A stretch of DNA of 64,000 bases from Hofstenia miamia. Its lineage: Eukaryota > Xenacoelomorpha > Acoela > Hofsteniidae. Below, one piece after another: positions 1 to 10,315 of this stretch. The notes under the pieces were generated by a model that saw only the letters and a program-made list of their open reading frames with translations, was not told where the DNA came from and did not search any database. The stretch lies in the NCBI GenBank assembly GCA_900660155.1, contig CABFPE010000155.1:1151050-1215049 (forward strand), read 5' to 3'. The number at the start of each line of letters is the position of its first letter. Within the stretch, counting starts at the first letter, position 1. Position numbers and translations under genes: made by a program.

Positions 1-54
1 CTTGTGTACACCACTTCATAGCATCCCTACTGTTTATTGAATTAGAGGAAATAC

Positions 55-94
<40 letters not shown>

Positions 95-149
95 GTATTT
101 CCTCTAATTCAATAAACAGTAGGGATGCTATGAAGTGGTGTACACAAGG
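1..149. repeat. Small foldback palindrome at the left edge
   Basis: Bases 1-60 are the reverse complement of about 90-149, separated by a (TA)n tract. The same 60 bases recur at 33,520-33,579 as the outer end of the right arm. So the left edge starts inside a further inverted copy. This edge and the main centre at 19,119 both turn round on a TA tract. Confidence 0.9.
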
Positions 150-661
150 GGGGACGGACATGGTGGAATTTACCCCGTCAGGTTTTCAAAACTGATTTCG
201 ATTGGTTAAATCAAAAATCAAAAAAAATTTCAGCAAAATATTAAAAAGTTAAGAACTAAGGTCCTGAATGGAATTTAGTCAATATTTCGCCCTGCTCTTA
301 ATCATGACTGAGATGCCTCCTTTAGAAAATCCTGCGTACGTCGCTGATGTTATGGATTTTTGCTCTATATATTTGTTGTGTGTATAAAATTTGCTCTAAC
401 TCTATTTCTAATGGATGGAGGAATGGAAGAAGTTAAAATTATACTAACAAAGTAAAAACTGTTTTGATTCCTTGACTCATATATTTGTTTATAATCATTT
501 CGTTCTAGGATAGGGTAACCATTTGCATGTTTAGTGCTACCATTGAGGAAGTGATATAATATTTATTAGGGTAATTGAACGGTTTCCACATTTTTAAAAA
601 TTATAACATGACATATTTAAAATGTATTTGGTGTTTTTCATACAATAATGTGTATATTTAG

Positions 662-1119
662 ATGAAGAAGAAAACGATAACAGCATGTTTGAGTCCAGTC
701 ATAAAGAAACCAATCTTAAAATCAACGCCAAAGTCCCTAACATTTTTAATAATGCAAACCACAAGCATCCATCAATAAGAGACTCATCATTATTAGAAGA
801 GGGCAATGTTGAAATGGTCCCCATAATGAAAGACGAGTTGAAGCAAAAGCTATTCGAAGGAAAAGTAATTTATAAGAACTACAGAAGTTACTTGATTTCA
901 TCAGCGTTAGTGTTTCTTCAACTCATTCCACAGCTTATCACCTACTACTATTTGAAAGTCTTTCCAAGCGAACTTTATAGCGCCTTTTTAAGAAATCTCA
1001 ATGACTTAATTGCAAATGTTAAATCAGATGAAGAAATTGAGGAGCAGCACAATAGACTTCAGCAAGAACTTACCAAAATTCAACGTACTATCCAAGCATG
1101 CCAGTCACTGATCAATTAG
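662..1119 (+). CDS. Last exon of an unidentified membrane/coiled-coil protein
   Basis: This reads as a terminal coding exon. An acceptor (tatttag) at 661 is followed by an open frame of about 152 codons ending in TAG at 1117-1119. The exon is acidic at first (DEEENDNS). Near its middle it has a strongly hydrophobic stretch of about 25 residues (YLISSALVFLQLIPQLITYY), likely a membrane or hairpin segment. It ends in a charged helix (DEEIEEQHNRLQQELTKIQR) that looks like a short coiled coil. I do not recognise the family. No upstream exon is visible, because the intron runs into the foldback at the left edge. An identical copy lies at 32,550-33,007 on the other strand, which favours real coding sequence or very recent duplication. 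Confidence 0.6.
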
Positions 1120-2291
1120 GGGTACTTTGTAGATTAAATTAAATTAATATTTTTGCAATAGAATTTATGAAACTTAAAGTGAATGTAAATTATGAAAACA
1201 AAACATTAAGACATCTGACTGCAAAATTTTTACATCATAACATAAAGTATAAATTTAACAAAATATACAAAATGTTCAAATGTTCAATAAGTAATGGAAA
1301 ATAAAAGGCATAGCATTCTTTAACTGGTTGTTTCTTAGTTTTGTCAATATTTTTTATTTATTTGAAGAATATTGTAAAAGTAGTTCATGAATTGCTTAAA
1401 TCCAAAGACTGTACTGGTGAAAACGATTTCTAATATGTGCCTAAACTACTTGAAAAGATAAAGGTATTTTTTTTGAAAATTCATATTTTAAAAAAATGTC
1501 TTCAATTATCTTTATGCCTATTGTTCAGGTAAATGTAAAATTTAAACCCCATAAAGTCAACAATCAAAGTTAGTTGTTTCTTGATATGTAGATAAACCAC
1601 TGAAACCCATTGGGATGTGTCAGGCGCAAATATAGTGAAGGCCCCAATGCGTCAGTACCAGGTTAAGGTTTATGAAAAAAAATGCAATAAGAGACACTAC
1701 CCTATCTTGTTGTGCTTCTAGATTTTGGAATTATTTAGTAAATCTTGAGTTATAAAATTTACGAGAAACATTCAAAAACTTCTAAGAAGCTTAAGGATAA
1801 AAAATTTGGGAATTTCATTAATCTACACCTGGTTCACCATTAGAAAATATTTTCACCACAAAATGGCATTCTCTAACCGCAGTGTACACTAAAAATATAA
1901 CACGCTAATGTGGACATATATGAGCAATGTTAGAAAAAATAAATTTGCCACCAAGTGAATAGTGACACCAATACGATCTTCTGATCATTTTCAATGAAAT
2001 ATACCCTATGAACATATAGACAACGACTGACAAGCCATAATAGTCCAAATAAGGCCAATGGGGGATAAGATTGGATTCGCATCAGAAGGTGACTTGACCT
2101 CCAACCAACAAATCGTCCATAAATTTTTGGTAGAAAAAATCAACCGAAAACTTTGTGAATATCCGTAAAGCTAAAATTGATGTGAGGGAGGCCTTCAATA
2201 AATAATCAAATATGTACGAGTTTGGAGTAAATTTAGCGCCCTCCCCATCCTAATTAGGGTTGAATAAGTGAGATATCAAAGCAATATATGA
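1120..2291. other. No gene recognised
   Basis: This is AT-rich 3' flank of the exon ending at 1119. I see no open frame with a recognisable motif, no RNA gene and no clear terminal repeats. Confidence 0.5.
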
Positions 2292-2616
2292 CAGACTTGT
2301 CAACGAGCCGAGCTGGAGCAGAGTATTGGATATACAACGAGCAGTTTTTAAGCAAACCAAATTTATAGTGCTGCTTGTTAATTTGGTTATCCAGATTTTT
2401 CTTATTTTTTCATTCAATATTCCTTACTTATAAGCTTGTTTTAGAAATGTTTATTAAATAATAAGAAGAGCAATGGAAAAAATTCTGAGAGCAAAATATC
2501 GAACTGAAGCGAGCCTCATTGAAAGATTTTATTTGGCAAGCTGAGCTGAATTTACTCAAAATTTAAGCGAGTCAAGCCGAGCAGAGCTTAGAAATTACGG
2601 TTCGTTGACAAGTCTG
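2292..2616. mobile_element. hAT-like MITE
   Basis: The ends form an inverted repeat, CAGACTTGTCAACGAGCCGA at the left and its near-complement at the right (about 18 of 20 bases). The 325-bp body is rich in GAGC/GCTC words, typical of hAT non-autonomous elements. No transposase is present. The flanking 8-mers (ATATATGA and ATATACAG) match only partly, so the hAT assignment rests on the ends. A mariner remnant begins five bases downstream. Mirror copy at 31,053-31,377. Confidence 0.65.
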
Positions 2617-2621
2617 ATATA

Positions 2622-3513
2622 CAGTGTGTCCCAAAAGTAATGCACTATTACCAAGAAAAAGTATTTATTCCTTATTGCAATTAATAGTTTGTAGAGATTA
2701 AGTACTTTGTCAAGGTGATGTACAACATCGTCATAAAATCAATATTTAGCGGCACTGTATAGGTATGCCGTCATTCAAACATCACTGTTCATAAATTCTA
2801 GTCCCCAAGAGCAAACGGCTGAGACAACCCCAAAACATTAGGTGAGCTGGGTGCTTCATAGTTCGAATGATGTTCCTTGGGCGGTTCTATGACCTGTGAC
2901 TGCTCTAAACATATGCTATCACTGACTAAATTGCTCAACGTTCATTTCATACTTTTGAGCAATCGCCAATCATTGGCCTTTTGGACTTGTTCATTCTTAG
3001 GGGTAGGTCTTGCAGAATCCTCAAAATTTTCAGCTAGATGATTTCCTTATCATCTCATGACTGATTGAGACAACATCAAAATACAATGGCGTTTGTATTT
3101 TGCTTAGGGATTTAAGGGATTCTCCAAAGCATTCTGTCGTATCAACTAATCAGTTATTGTGCTGGTCTCTCTTGTTGTAATCACTTAAAAATTGAACAAA
3201 AAATTCCATGCCTAGAATTGAAATTCCTTGTGGTTTCATAAGCAGAAAAGCCTGAAGAGCATAACACAAAAATCTTTGCATGAACCACTGGTTTTATAGT
3301 TAGAATACAGAAGAATTGTTAAATGTCAGAGCAAATAAATAACACCAAGTGATGCCCTTTGATGACCAAACAATACTGAAACATCTAGGCAATTAAATGC
3401 GGTCTATAAGACGGAAACGAAAACAAATATAGTTGATTTAGTTGTTGTACCAAGTAATTTACAAGCAAATTTGCATTTAATGCTGATTAGTGCATTATTT
3501 TTGTGACACACTG
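2622..3513 (-). mobile_element. Degenerate mariner/Tc1 element
   Basis: Inverted ends start CAGTGTGTCCCAAAAGTAAT and match the reverse of the other end in about 25 of 28 bases. On the minus strand a decayed transposase can be read in pieces, including KHPAHLMFWGC, the Tc1/mariner block that follows the first catalytic Asp region. The 892-bp length is below a full mariner (about 1.3 kb), so it is deleted and interrupted. The mirror copy (30,180-31,047) is 24 bp shorter. Confidence 0.75.
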
Positions 3514-3902
3514 TGTTTATATATATATATATAAAGGAAAAGCTTAAATAAAAGTGGAGAGGTTTTAGCTTTTATAATTCTGATTATTCGATAAACCACA
3601 TCTATATTCTCGAGAATCCAAGATAGTAATTGTAATTTTTTGTCAATATTAATTTTTGTATGTGTTTTTGTTGTTTTTATTTGCATTTTATTTGAAATTA
3701 TTTAGATTTTTAAGCAGTATTTTATATTGTACAAAGCAACTCTAAAATAATATAGATGTTCTCTTTCCTTCTTCTATTCTACAGCGTTAACAATGACAAT
3801 GAACAATGGGTCAAATGGGCGCAAATTTGATGTGTCATGTGTCAACAAGTAAGGGATTGAATATATGCATAATCCAAAAAATGGAAAACTGTTCATTCAC
3901 AT
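3514..3902. other. Spacer with short (TA)n tract
   Basis: A (TA)n run at about 3,518-3,532 is followed by AT-rich DNA between the mariner remnant and the Tc1 element. No gene is visible. Confidence 0.5.
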
Positions 3903-5067
3903 CAGTAAGGTACTGGAAAAAAGAATTCGGCCACCCATGATGTGTCATGAATATTTCCAAAAATTGACGCCAAGAATGTCATGGGTAATTTTTAATTAGA
4001 TTTGATGTAGCAGAAAGAGAAATTCATCAATGTTGAGAAATAATTATCACTGTTTACCTTAAATCTCAAGGAGAAATCCTACAATGCTTGTGGTTAGCTA
4101 ATTCTTTCTTGGAAAAATGTATTCAGCCACTTTAGACCAAATCAGAGAATCTGTAAAAAAATTTCATTGGCTTAACTTTTTTCAGTATATTTATTTTGAA
4201 AATATCTAACAACAGTCTTTCTTCGCCATATATGATGCCTGGTTACATACCTATTGCCATCCACGAGTAGATTATCCCAAAATATTTGGAAGGGATGAGT
4301 CAATGTAATATAGATCAACTTGTAGAGCGACCTCCAAAACTTCCCAGTCAACTCTTGTGTGCCTTTCAAAGCGAAATTCCATTAAGCCTTTAAAAGAACT
4401 TCGCAGTGAATGGCCTGGTGGTTACCTTGTAAGGCAAAAACTGTGCGAAACAACCAGAAGAAGTACCCAATTGGGACTTTTGTGGCACACAGAAAGCCAT
4501 TCTTAACCTCAAAGTAAAGATTCCGGATGAGGTGGGGCCGTGTTGATGAGAGACAATTCGTCTGAACATTGGTTTAATTTTATATTTTCAGATGAGTCAA
4601 CATTTGGGCTATACTCGTCAAAAAGAATGTTGATAAAAAGACTCACTGTGCAGAAGTTCAGATTCTTGCCTCAATTTACTCGGGGGACCATGAAGTATGG
4701 GGGGATGTCTGTCATGGTGGGGGTGCAATATTGAAGCATGATCTTCGCAAGATTTTTCACATCACTTGTACTCTCTGAAGCTCTCAATATGCTTGGATTC
4801 TAGAGAAGAAACTCTTGCCACTGTTTACAAGTGATTCAATATATCATCAGGATGGTGGCCGAACACATTTTTCCAATGCAAGTTTTTTAATTTTGATTAA
4901 AAATTAATACCCAATTGTTATTCTACATATTTTATGGTATTAAATATACAGATTTTCCCTTCTCAGTCAAAGTAACAATTAGTTATAATTTTACGCACAC
5001 TCTATCCAATGAATTATCACTATTTATTCAAAATAGCAAGGTGGTCGAATACATATTTCCATTGCTG
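3903..5067 (+). mobile_element. Tc1-like transposon with IR/DR ends
   Basis: The outer inverted repeats lie at 3,903-3,936 and 5,040-5,067. A second, inner copy of the same motif (TGGAAAAATGTATTCRGCCAC type) sits about 200 bp inside each end, at 4,108-4,135 and 4,854-4,882. That double arrangement is the IR/DR architecture of some Tc1 elements. Between them, the plus strand encodes a decayed transposase. The piece at 4,540-4,734 reads HWFNFIFSDESTFGLYSSKR and then PQFTRGTMKYGGMSVMV, the Tc1 DDE block with the first catalytic Asp in FSDES; the rest is interrupted. The element is about 1.17 kb. The mirror copy contains an N gap. Confidence 0.85.
4540..4734 (+). pseudogene. Tc1 transposase fragment (DDE block)
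   Basis: This open stretch of 64 codons matches the central catalytic part of Tc1-type transposases: SDES with the first catalytic Asp, then TRGTMKYGGMSVMV. After this point the expected WGAI block is out of frame, and the remaining catalytic positions are only recognisable in pieces up to about 4,870. It is non-functional as it stands. Confidence 0.75.
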
Positions 5068-5148
5068 TCTAACAAAGAAATTTCAACAATCATGGGTCGT
5101 TTTGTATAGTTTTAATTTGGACTAATTCCAGCTTAATTTCATTTTATG

Positions 5149-5155
<7 letters not shown>

Positions 5156-5190
<35 letters not shown>
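5156..5190. repeat. (TA)n microsatellite at the tandem-block edge
   Basis: An AT dinucleotide run lies directly before GCGGGGTTTTACTTGGTCAT. The same GCGGGG border recurs after a shorter AT run at 10,073-10,084 and, inverted, at about 28,118-28,146. It marks the left limit of the duplicated block. Confidence 0.85.
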
Positions 5191-5195
<5 letters not shown>

Positions 5196-5420
5196 GTTTT
5201 ACTTGGTCATCGGTCAGCTCTCATATGTTATTAATCGCGCTGGTCCCGGATATTGTTATTAACGAAGATTTGCTGCTCTTTGTGTAATGCATTATTGATT
5301 ATCAATATATTTGATGTAAACTAAATTATTGTAAAAAAAATTTTATTATGATATATTTAAAAAAAACTTACTTGTCTGACTTTTTAGTGATTTTGTATAC
5401 TGTGTCAGTTTTTACAACAC

Positions 5421-5703
5421 ATGTCAAATTGTGCTAATGATCAAAGAGATATAAACCTAGAGTTCATTTTGAATGGGAAAAGTAAGCGAATGAATCCTCA
5501 ATTGGCCAATCAATTCATTGGAGAATTTCGTATTTTGAATAATGACCTACGTAATTCAACTTTTCCTATGGTAGTCAAAGCTTGTAATGCTTCTTTAAAA
5601 CGTCTCAATGTTTCAATAAGGATAAGCCCATCGTCTCCAAATTTTCAAAAAAGGTATGATGTTCTTCGAAGTAGAGCTGCACGTCAATTCAAAAAATGTG
5701 CAA
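5421..5703 (+). CDS. Exon 1 of the BESS gene (copy 1)
   Basis: It starts at the first ATG (MSNCANDQRDINLEF...) and is open to a GTTAGT donor; reading through would stop at once. It is basic towards the end (RSRAARQFKKC). Copies lie at 10,316-10,603 and 27,584-27,871 (minus). In the right arm two extra bases upstream lengthen the open frame to the left, but the same ATG is kept. Confidence 0.5.
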
Positions 5704-8700
5704 GTTAGTTATTTCATTTTATTAGTTTACACTTATGAGTTTATACTGAATGGTAGTGACCAACGACGATTTGAAAGAATACGAATATATATAATTTATT
5801 GGTAAATTCTCCTTTATCTGTTCTGATAACCTTATGTTATAAATGTTTATTTTTGTTATTAACCCCCTCCTGCATGACCTCGTGACAAATATACATAAAA
5901 ATATGTCTATTTAAGAGTTGTTAAAGCATATAAAAATCTTATTTTGACATAAATATAAAAATTTACTTATTAGCAATTGTTTACTAAGCTGCAATAGGTC
6001 AAGCAAAAATCCTTTTTCTTAAAAGAAAATGTCATTTCATGGCTTTGTTGTCATATGTCAATGATATGCAAAAGAGAGTTAATATGTTTGCGTTTTTGTT
6101 AAAAATTTTTTTACATATGCTGTTCATTAGGTTTAGGATAATTAAAAATTCAAACCTGACTTCGATCGTCGTTTAGCCTAGACCTGAAGTATGACTTCTC
6201 AAACCTGATCTGAACCTTGACCTAACCAGATTAATCCTGATGAACCTGACTCAACAATAGTTATACTATGTATATAAATTTTTTGTTTTGACATTGCTAT
6301 TGGTTTCTGAGCTAGCACACCACAATAATTAAAAATTCCAAGTTTAGAATTTTTCAGGCAGATGGTCTCCATATTACAGAATAAACTGTAAGTGCCAAAA
6401 ATTACTTAAGTTTATTAGTGTTTTTCTCTCCAGAACCTGACTTGTAATAACTATTAAAACTTCAATATTCTTAGTTTTTGTTTTGATTAAAGCTAGGCTA
6501 TGTTTATCTTAGACGGTTCTTCTCGAAAATTGTTCAAAGCTAAAACTTCTTCATTTCACATTAAATTTGAAGACTGTATATCTGTATCACCAATTCTCAG
6601 GACTAATGAATTTCAGAAGAAACAAATTCATTTACAAAATTTAATTCATCAGCTCGGAGCTAAGGTTAAATATTCTAAAATGGACAAAGAAAACACTAAT
6701 ACTGAGTTAAAAGAAAACGAAATTGTTTCTGACAAAGTACTTCAAGGTAATGAAATTTACTGTTGTTTTAATCAGATCAAAAATGGATTTTAATATGAAA
6801 AATCAATTTTAGAGAGTAATTTTATGTTTGTTCCCAATTAATTGGTTTCAAAATTAACACAATTGCAAGACAAATATCTCATTACAAAATTGATGGCTTC
6901 TTGCTTCAGAAGCAGTTCCTTTTAACAGTAACACTAAATGTAATGATGGCAATTATGTTTTTATTAAGATGTACAATGAAAGCAATAATAACCATTATTT
7001 AATATCACGTTGTTCACAAACATAACGCCTCATATTTTAGAAAATTCAGGCATCATTAATGCATTTGAATCATCGAAATCATTGGGCGATAGTGCAAAAA
7101 TGATTTACAATTGGCTTTCTCCAACATCCAAATGCCAGTTAAAGGTACAGCTCTGTATCAAATTCCTACCCCTAATTAAACTAGGCAAATGATTACTTTT
7201 GCCTTTGTTTTCTCATTCATTAATTAGTTATTTTATTATATAGAAATTTTGATAAAATGAAATCGTTTCAGTTTGTAAAGTAATTGAATAATTGTAATAA
7301 AAGGAAATCGTTGATTCTAATCTAATCTGATTTCTTAACTTAATTTCTCCTTCAATAAAGTTGAAATTTGCGTTCATTTCCGGACGATTATGAGGCCAAT
7401 TAAATTGGATATTGGCATTGAGGATGTCTTAATTCATGGAGTTTGTTAATGTGTAAGTGGGAATTGCTTTGCGAAGTTCCGCAATGTTCATTTTGCTGTA
7501 GGCTTTGTAACCCCCATTGTGGTCTCTAGAGATGTCCATTATAATCCAAGACTATTTCGCAATTATTGTTCTGCCTACGTGATTGGCAAGTGCTTTCAAC
7601 TAGTAATGTGCTTCCCAATATACTTTAACCGGACTGGCTGTTTCTTAACTTACCTGGATTTTAACCGGATCCTTAAAAATTAGTGCTTGCATGGCTACAT
7701 AGGCTACATCTATTCATCAATGTTCATATTCAAGTTCAAAATATTATTCATACCCTATGTGTCAAAATCAAATTGGTTTATTCTCGTGTTAGCCGCAAAT
7801 TGATTATGCCTTATTTTAATTCCATAATTTTAAACGCAAAATGTAGATTGGGACAAGAATTAAGTAAATGCGAACCTTTTCACTCTTTCTCACAATTTCT
7901 ATTGTTTTGTAATGCCGCAGTCATTGTAATCAATATATTTTGAAAATCAAAGATAGAATTACTTAACCGGATTTTACCCTGATTAACCGGATCATGCAGA
8001 TTACCCGGCTTTAACCGGATCGGTTTTAACCTGACCGGATTCATCACTACTTTCTACGTTGATGGTTTTTAGAGGAAATACACATGGTGGAAATCAGCTT
8101 CATTATCATCTCTGCAATGATAAGAATTACTATCATGATGTCTAAACCGTACCTTTGATGGTTAAAAATGATCACTCGGTATACTGGCTATTTCGTTACC
8201 TAAGTCAAAGCCTGAACGCAATTTTACGTAATTTAGAGAACACAATCGTGCAAACAGGATCAACTGCAAAGCGGAGAAACCAAGAATCTCTTGTTCACAA
8301 GCTTTCTGCAGAAATTCACAAAGGAATCTTAAATAATATTGAAAATAAGAAACATTATTGTTGTTCTACTAAGAAATGGTGGGGTTATATGAATTTTGTG
8401 TCTGGACTGAAAAAGAAGACATGACATACAAGGTCGAGGAAATAAATAAGCACTTTGCCAACATTTCAGCAGATTCAAATTATCGAAACATAAATAGCTC
8501 CTGATACTTTGAATCTTCACCAAATGTATTACTCACATCAAAAAATTAGGTAATCTCCACTGGAAGCGATGGTATTCGCTATTGGGTGTTCAAAGACAAC
8601 TCACAATTTTGTTCCGATTTTGCCTCAAATACATATACAAACATTTAAAATTAATTCGAAAATTCAAGTTTTGTGATAATAAAAACTTCGAATTGTAAAT

Positions 8701-9034
8701 TGTAGTGTTGTAATCCTTAACAAAAAAAGATGTAATTTGCTACATGCGTATATAATTAAAGTGCATTTAGAATATGATCAATAATGATGTTGATGATGAG
8801 GTTTTAACACCACCAAAGAAGAACCCAAGATTAGCGTCGGCAGAATTAGAAAATATTGAAGCTCAGGCCCAAAAGAATTCGAATAATGGAGCAAATGACT
8901 CATTTCATGAATTTGGAATGTTTGTTGCTTCCCAGCTGCGCAAAATGCATCCTAGTGTTTCTGATGATTGTAAACTTCGATTGACTGAGGAAATCAAAAA
9001 CCCACGAAATTGGGATATTTCCAATGATATCTAG
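5421..9034 (+). CDS. Four-exon gene with C-terminal BESS motif (copy 1)
   Basis: Four open stretches join with consistent splice phases: 5,421-5,703 (donor GTTAGT, phase 1), 6,513-6,746 (acceptor TTATCTTAG, donor GTAATG, phase 1), about 7,045-7,144 (acceptor ATATTTTAG, donor GTACAG, phase 0) and 8,771-9,034 (acceptor CATTTAG, stop TAG). The product would be about 290 residues. Its last exon has an acidic/PP linker and then NDSFHEFGMFVASQLRKMHP, which fits the BESS protein-interaction motif of MADF-BESS regulators. The first 200 residues are not recognised and no MADF domain is evident. AATAAA at 9,191 would serve as polyadenylation signal. Intron 3 holds LINE and hAT insertions. A transposon-borne regulator is possible instead of a host gene. 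The other copies lack the third exon. Confidence 0.5.
6513..6746 (+). CDS. Exon 2 of the BESS gene (copy 1)
   Basis: The exon is open from a TTATCTTAG acceptor to an AAG|GTAATG donor and encodes about 78 residues (GSSRKLFKAKTSSFHIKFED onward), ending in a charged, low-complexity part (NTNTELKENE). The copy at 11,381-11,614 differs by two residues. The right-arm copy (near 26,560-26,806) has additional changes near its 3' end. Confidence 0.45.
7045..7144 (+). CDS. Exon 3 of the BESS gene (copy 1 only)
   Basis: A short open exon of about 33 codons (ENSGIINAFESSKSLGDSAK...) sits between an ATATTTTAG acceptor and a GTACAG donor. Phases fit exon 2 and exon 4. It lies in DNA present only in tandem copy 1. 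The short length makes chance possible; the phase agreement on both sides is the main support. Confidence 0.35.
7330..7600 (+). mobile_element. LINE fragment, 5' part (tentative)
   Basis: This lies directly before a hAT insertion, whose other side continues into LINE ORF2 linker sequence. The stretch itself shows only weak coding character; it is assigned to the LINE because the hAT target duplication joins it to the downstream part. Confidence 0.3.
7601..8049. mobile_element. hAT-like MITE with 8-bp target duplication
   Basis: The element begins TAGTAATGTGCTTCCC and ends in the complement of TAGTGATGAATCCGGTCAGG. It is filled with repeated TTAACCGG/CCGGTTAA words. The flanking 8-mers CTTTCAAC (7,593-7,600) and CTTTCTAC (8,050-8,057) match at 7 of 8, as expected of an aged hAT target duplication. 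No transposase is seen. A truncated copy lies at 11,740-12,150, a partial copy in the right arm (26,088 to about 26,325), and a more diverged relative at 18,013-18,196. Confidence 0.75.
8050..8640 (+). mobile_element. LINE ORF2 fragment (linker and start of RT)
   Basis: The piece at 8,155-8,424 contains ENKKHYCCSTKKWWGYMNFV followed by SGLKKKT, the KKWW...SGRKK linker found between endonuclease and reverse transcriptase in CR1/jockey-type LINEs. A shifted frame continues through INKHFANISADSNY and STGSDGIRYWVFKDN, the start of the RT domain. Homology ends near 8,640. RT motifs 2-4 are not found here. Copies at about 12,151-12,741 and 25,497-26,087 (minus). Confidence 0.7.
8771..9034 (+). CDS. 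Exon 4 with BESS motif (copy 1)
   Basis: This terminal exon has its acceptor at 8,770 and encodes 88 residues to a TAG stop. Residues about 40-75 carry the BESS pattern (F..FG.FVASQLRKM followed by a charged helix, CKLRLTEEIKN). KKNPR near the start may be a nuclear signal. AATAAA follows at 9,191. Copies at 12,872-13,135 and 25,103-25,366 (minus) encode the same protein. Confidence 0.6.
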   Translation, partial: NMINNDVDDEVLTPPKKNPRLASAELENIEAQAQKNSNNGANDSFHEFGMFVASQLRKMHPSVSDDCKLRLTEEIKNPRNWDISNDI

Positions 9035-9196
9035 AAATGGAATGCATTGCGAGTTGTTTAGGCAGTGTTTCCACAGTTGTAATTAAACTTCTTTTTTTAG
9101 AATTGTGTGTAATTCTTTAGACAATTTTAATACTAATGCGATCAAGGTAAAATAGATCTCTTTCTGAACACTTTTAATCTGATATTAGCCAATAAA

Positions 9197-10071
9197 GCAT
9201 TAGACGGTAAGGATGTGCAGGTAGCATAATTTACCACTGCTACCTGCCCGCAGTGTATTTTACCTTACACGCACTCACTCGTACCAGTCCCTAAAAAGGA
9301 TGCAACTTTTATTTTCTCTCACTTAGCCAATATGAATACTAAAACGAAAATCGTTCTTGTAAGAATTAGAATATTTTATGGGTCTCAAAATATTACAAAA
9401 CTATCATTCTAGCAAATTCGATCACTCAAACTTTTTAATCTGACATTTCATTGCTAAATTCTACATAGAAAGAAGAATGAATCACAATCAGTAGAAATGA
9501 AAAATACTTAAAGTAAGAAATTAAATTACATATCACTGGTTAAGAACAAAAACGTAATTGCAAATTTTTCACAATAAAATTTTTTATACTTTTGCTACTC
9601 TAAGTATAGCACCTACTGCTGGACAACTTTCTGAATAAAACCTATGTCTCTATGAACCTGAATTAGTAATGCCAAAACACATTACTATGATCAGTAATGA
9701 TTTGACCCTAAGCCCGTTTTTCCTTGATTTTACTATGTGTTTTCAGATATGATATTTTTGTCTCAAGTAGCGATTTATGAAGCACTTAAATGTAAATATT
9801 AATGGAAACAAATCTCAGCATGAAACACCCTTGGGCTCAGAACTCCCCTATTTTCTATATGGAATTGGAATTTCAAAACATTTCCAAATATTGAAATCTC
9901 TCTCTCTCTCAAATTTTCTAAATTTTCTAAGTTCATTCACAACCCATACATAATACAATGGCTGTATAATTTCTGTACAAATCGAAAACAAAGATTAATT
10001 TGGGATGATTTGGAATGTCTATTTGTTATCCATTGAATTGGGATGTTCGCAAGGGACTGTTGGTGGACCGC
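9197..10071. other. No gene recognised (3' flank)
   Basis: AT-rich sequence after the polyadenylation signal, with a (TC)n run near 9,899. The last 60 bases, ending at the lone N at 10,072, are repeated at 14,110-14,172, where they continue into LINE reverse transcriptase. Confidence 0.5.
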
Positions 10072-10072
10072 A
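10072..10072. other. Lone N: join between tandem copies
   Basis: A single N separates ...GGTGGACCGCA from a short AT run and the GCGGGG border of the block. The sequence before it matches 14,110-14,172; the sequence after it matches 5,180 onward. This is the junction expected where two overlapping contigs or haplotypes were laid end to end. Confidence 0.9.
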
Positions 10073-10315
10073 NATATATATATATGCGGGGTTTTACTTG
10101 GTCATCGGTCAGCTCTCATATGTTATTAATCGCGCTGGTCCCGGATATTGTTATTAACGAAGATTTGCTGCTCTTTGTGCAATGCATTATTGATTATCAA
10201 TATATTTGATGTAAACTAAATTATTGTAAAAAAAATTTTATTATGATATATTTAAAAAAAACTTACTTGTCTGACTTTTTAGTGATTTTGTATACTGTGT
10301 CAGTTTTTACAACAC

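Larger units (their letters stand above)
5191..10071 (+). repeat. Tandem block, copy 1
   Basis: This 4.9-kb block is repeated at 10,073-14,172. Copy 1 is longer. It holds a stretch (6,877-7,640) missing from copy 2 at a lone N, and 6,986 to about 7,806 is missing from the right arm. Small differences (a 25-bp indel near 5,940, single bases near 5,882, 5,904 and 8,317) set copy 1 apart from both copy 2 and the right arm, which agree with each other at those sites. Confidence 0.9.
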
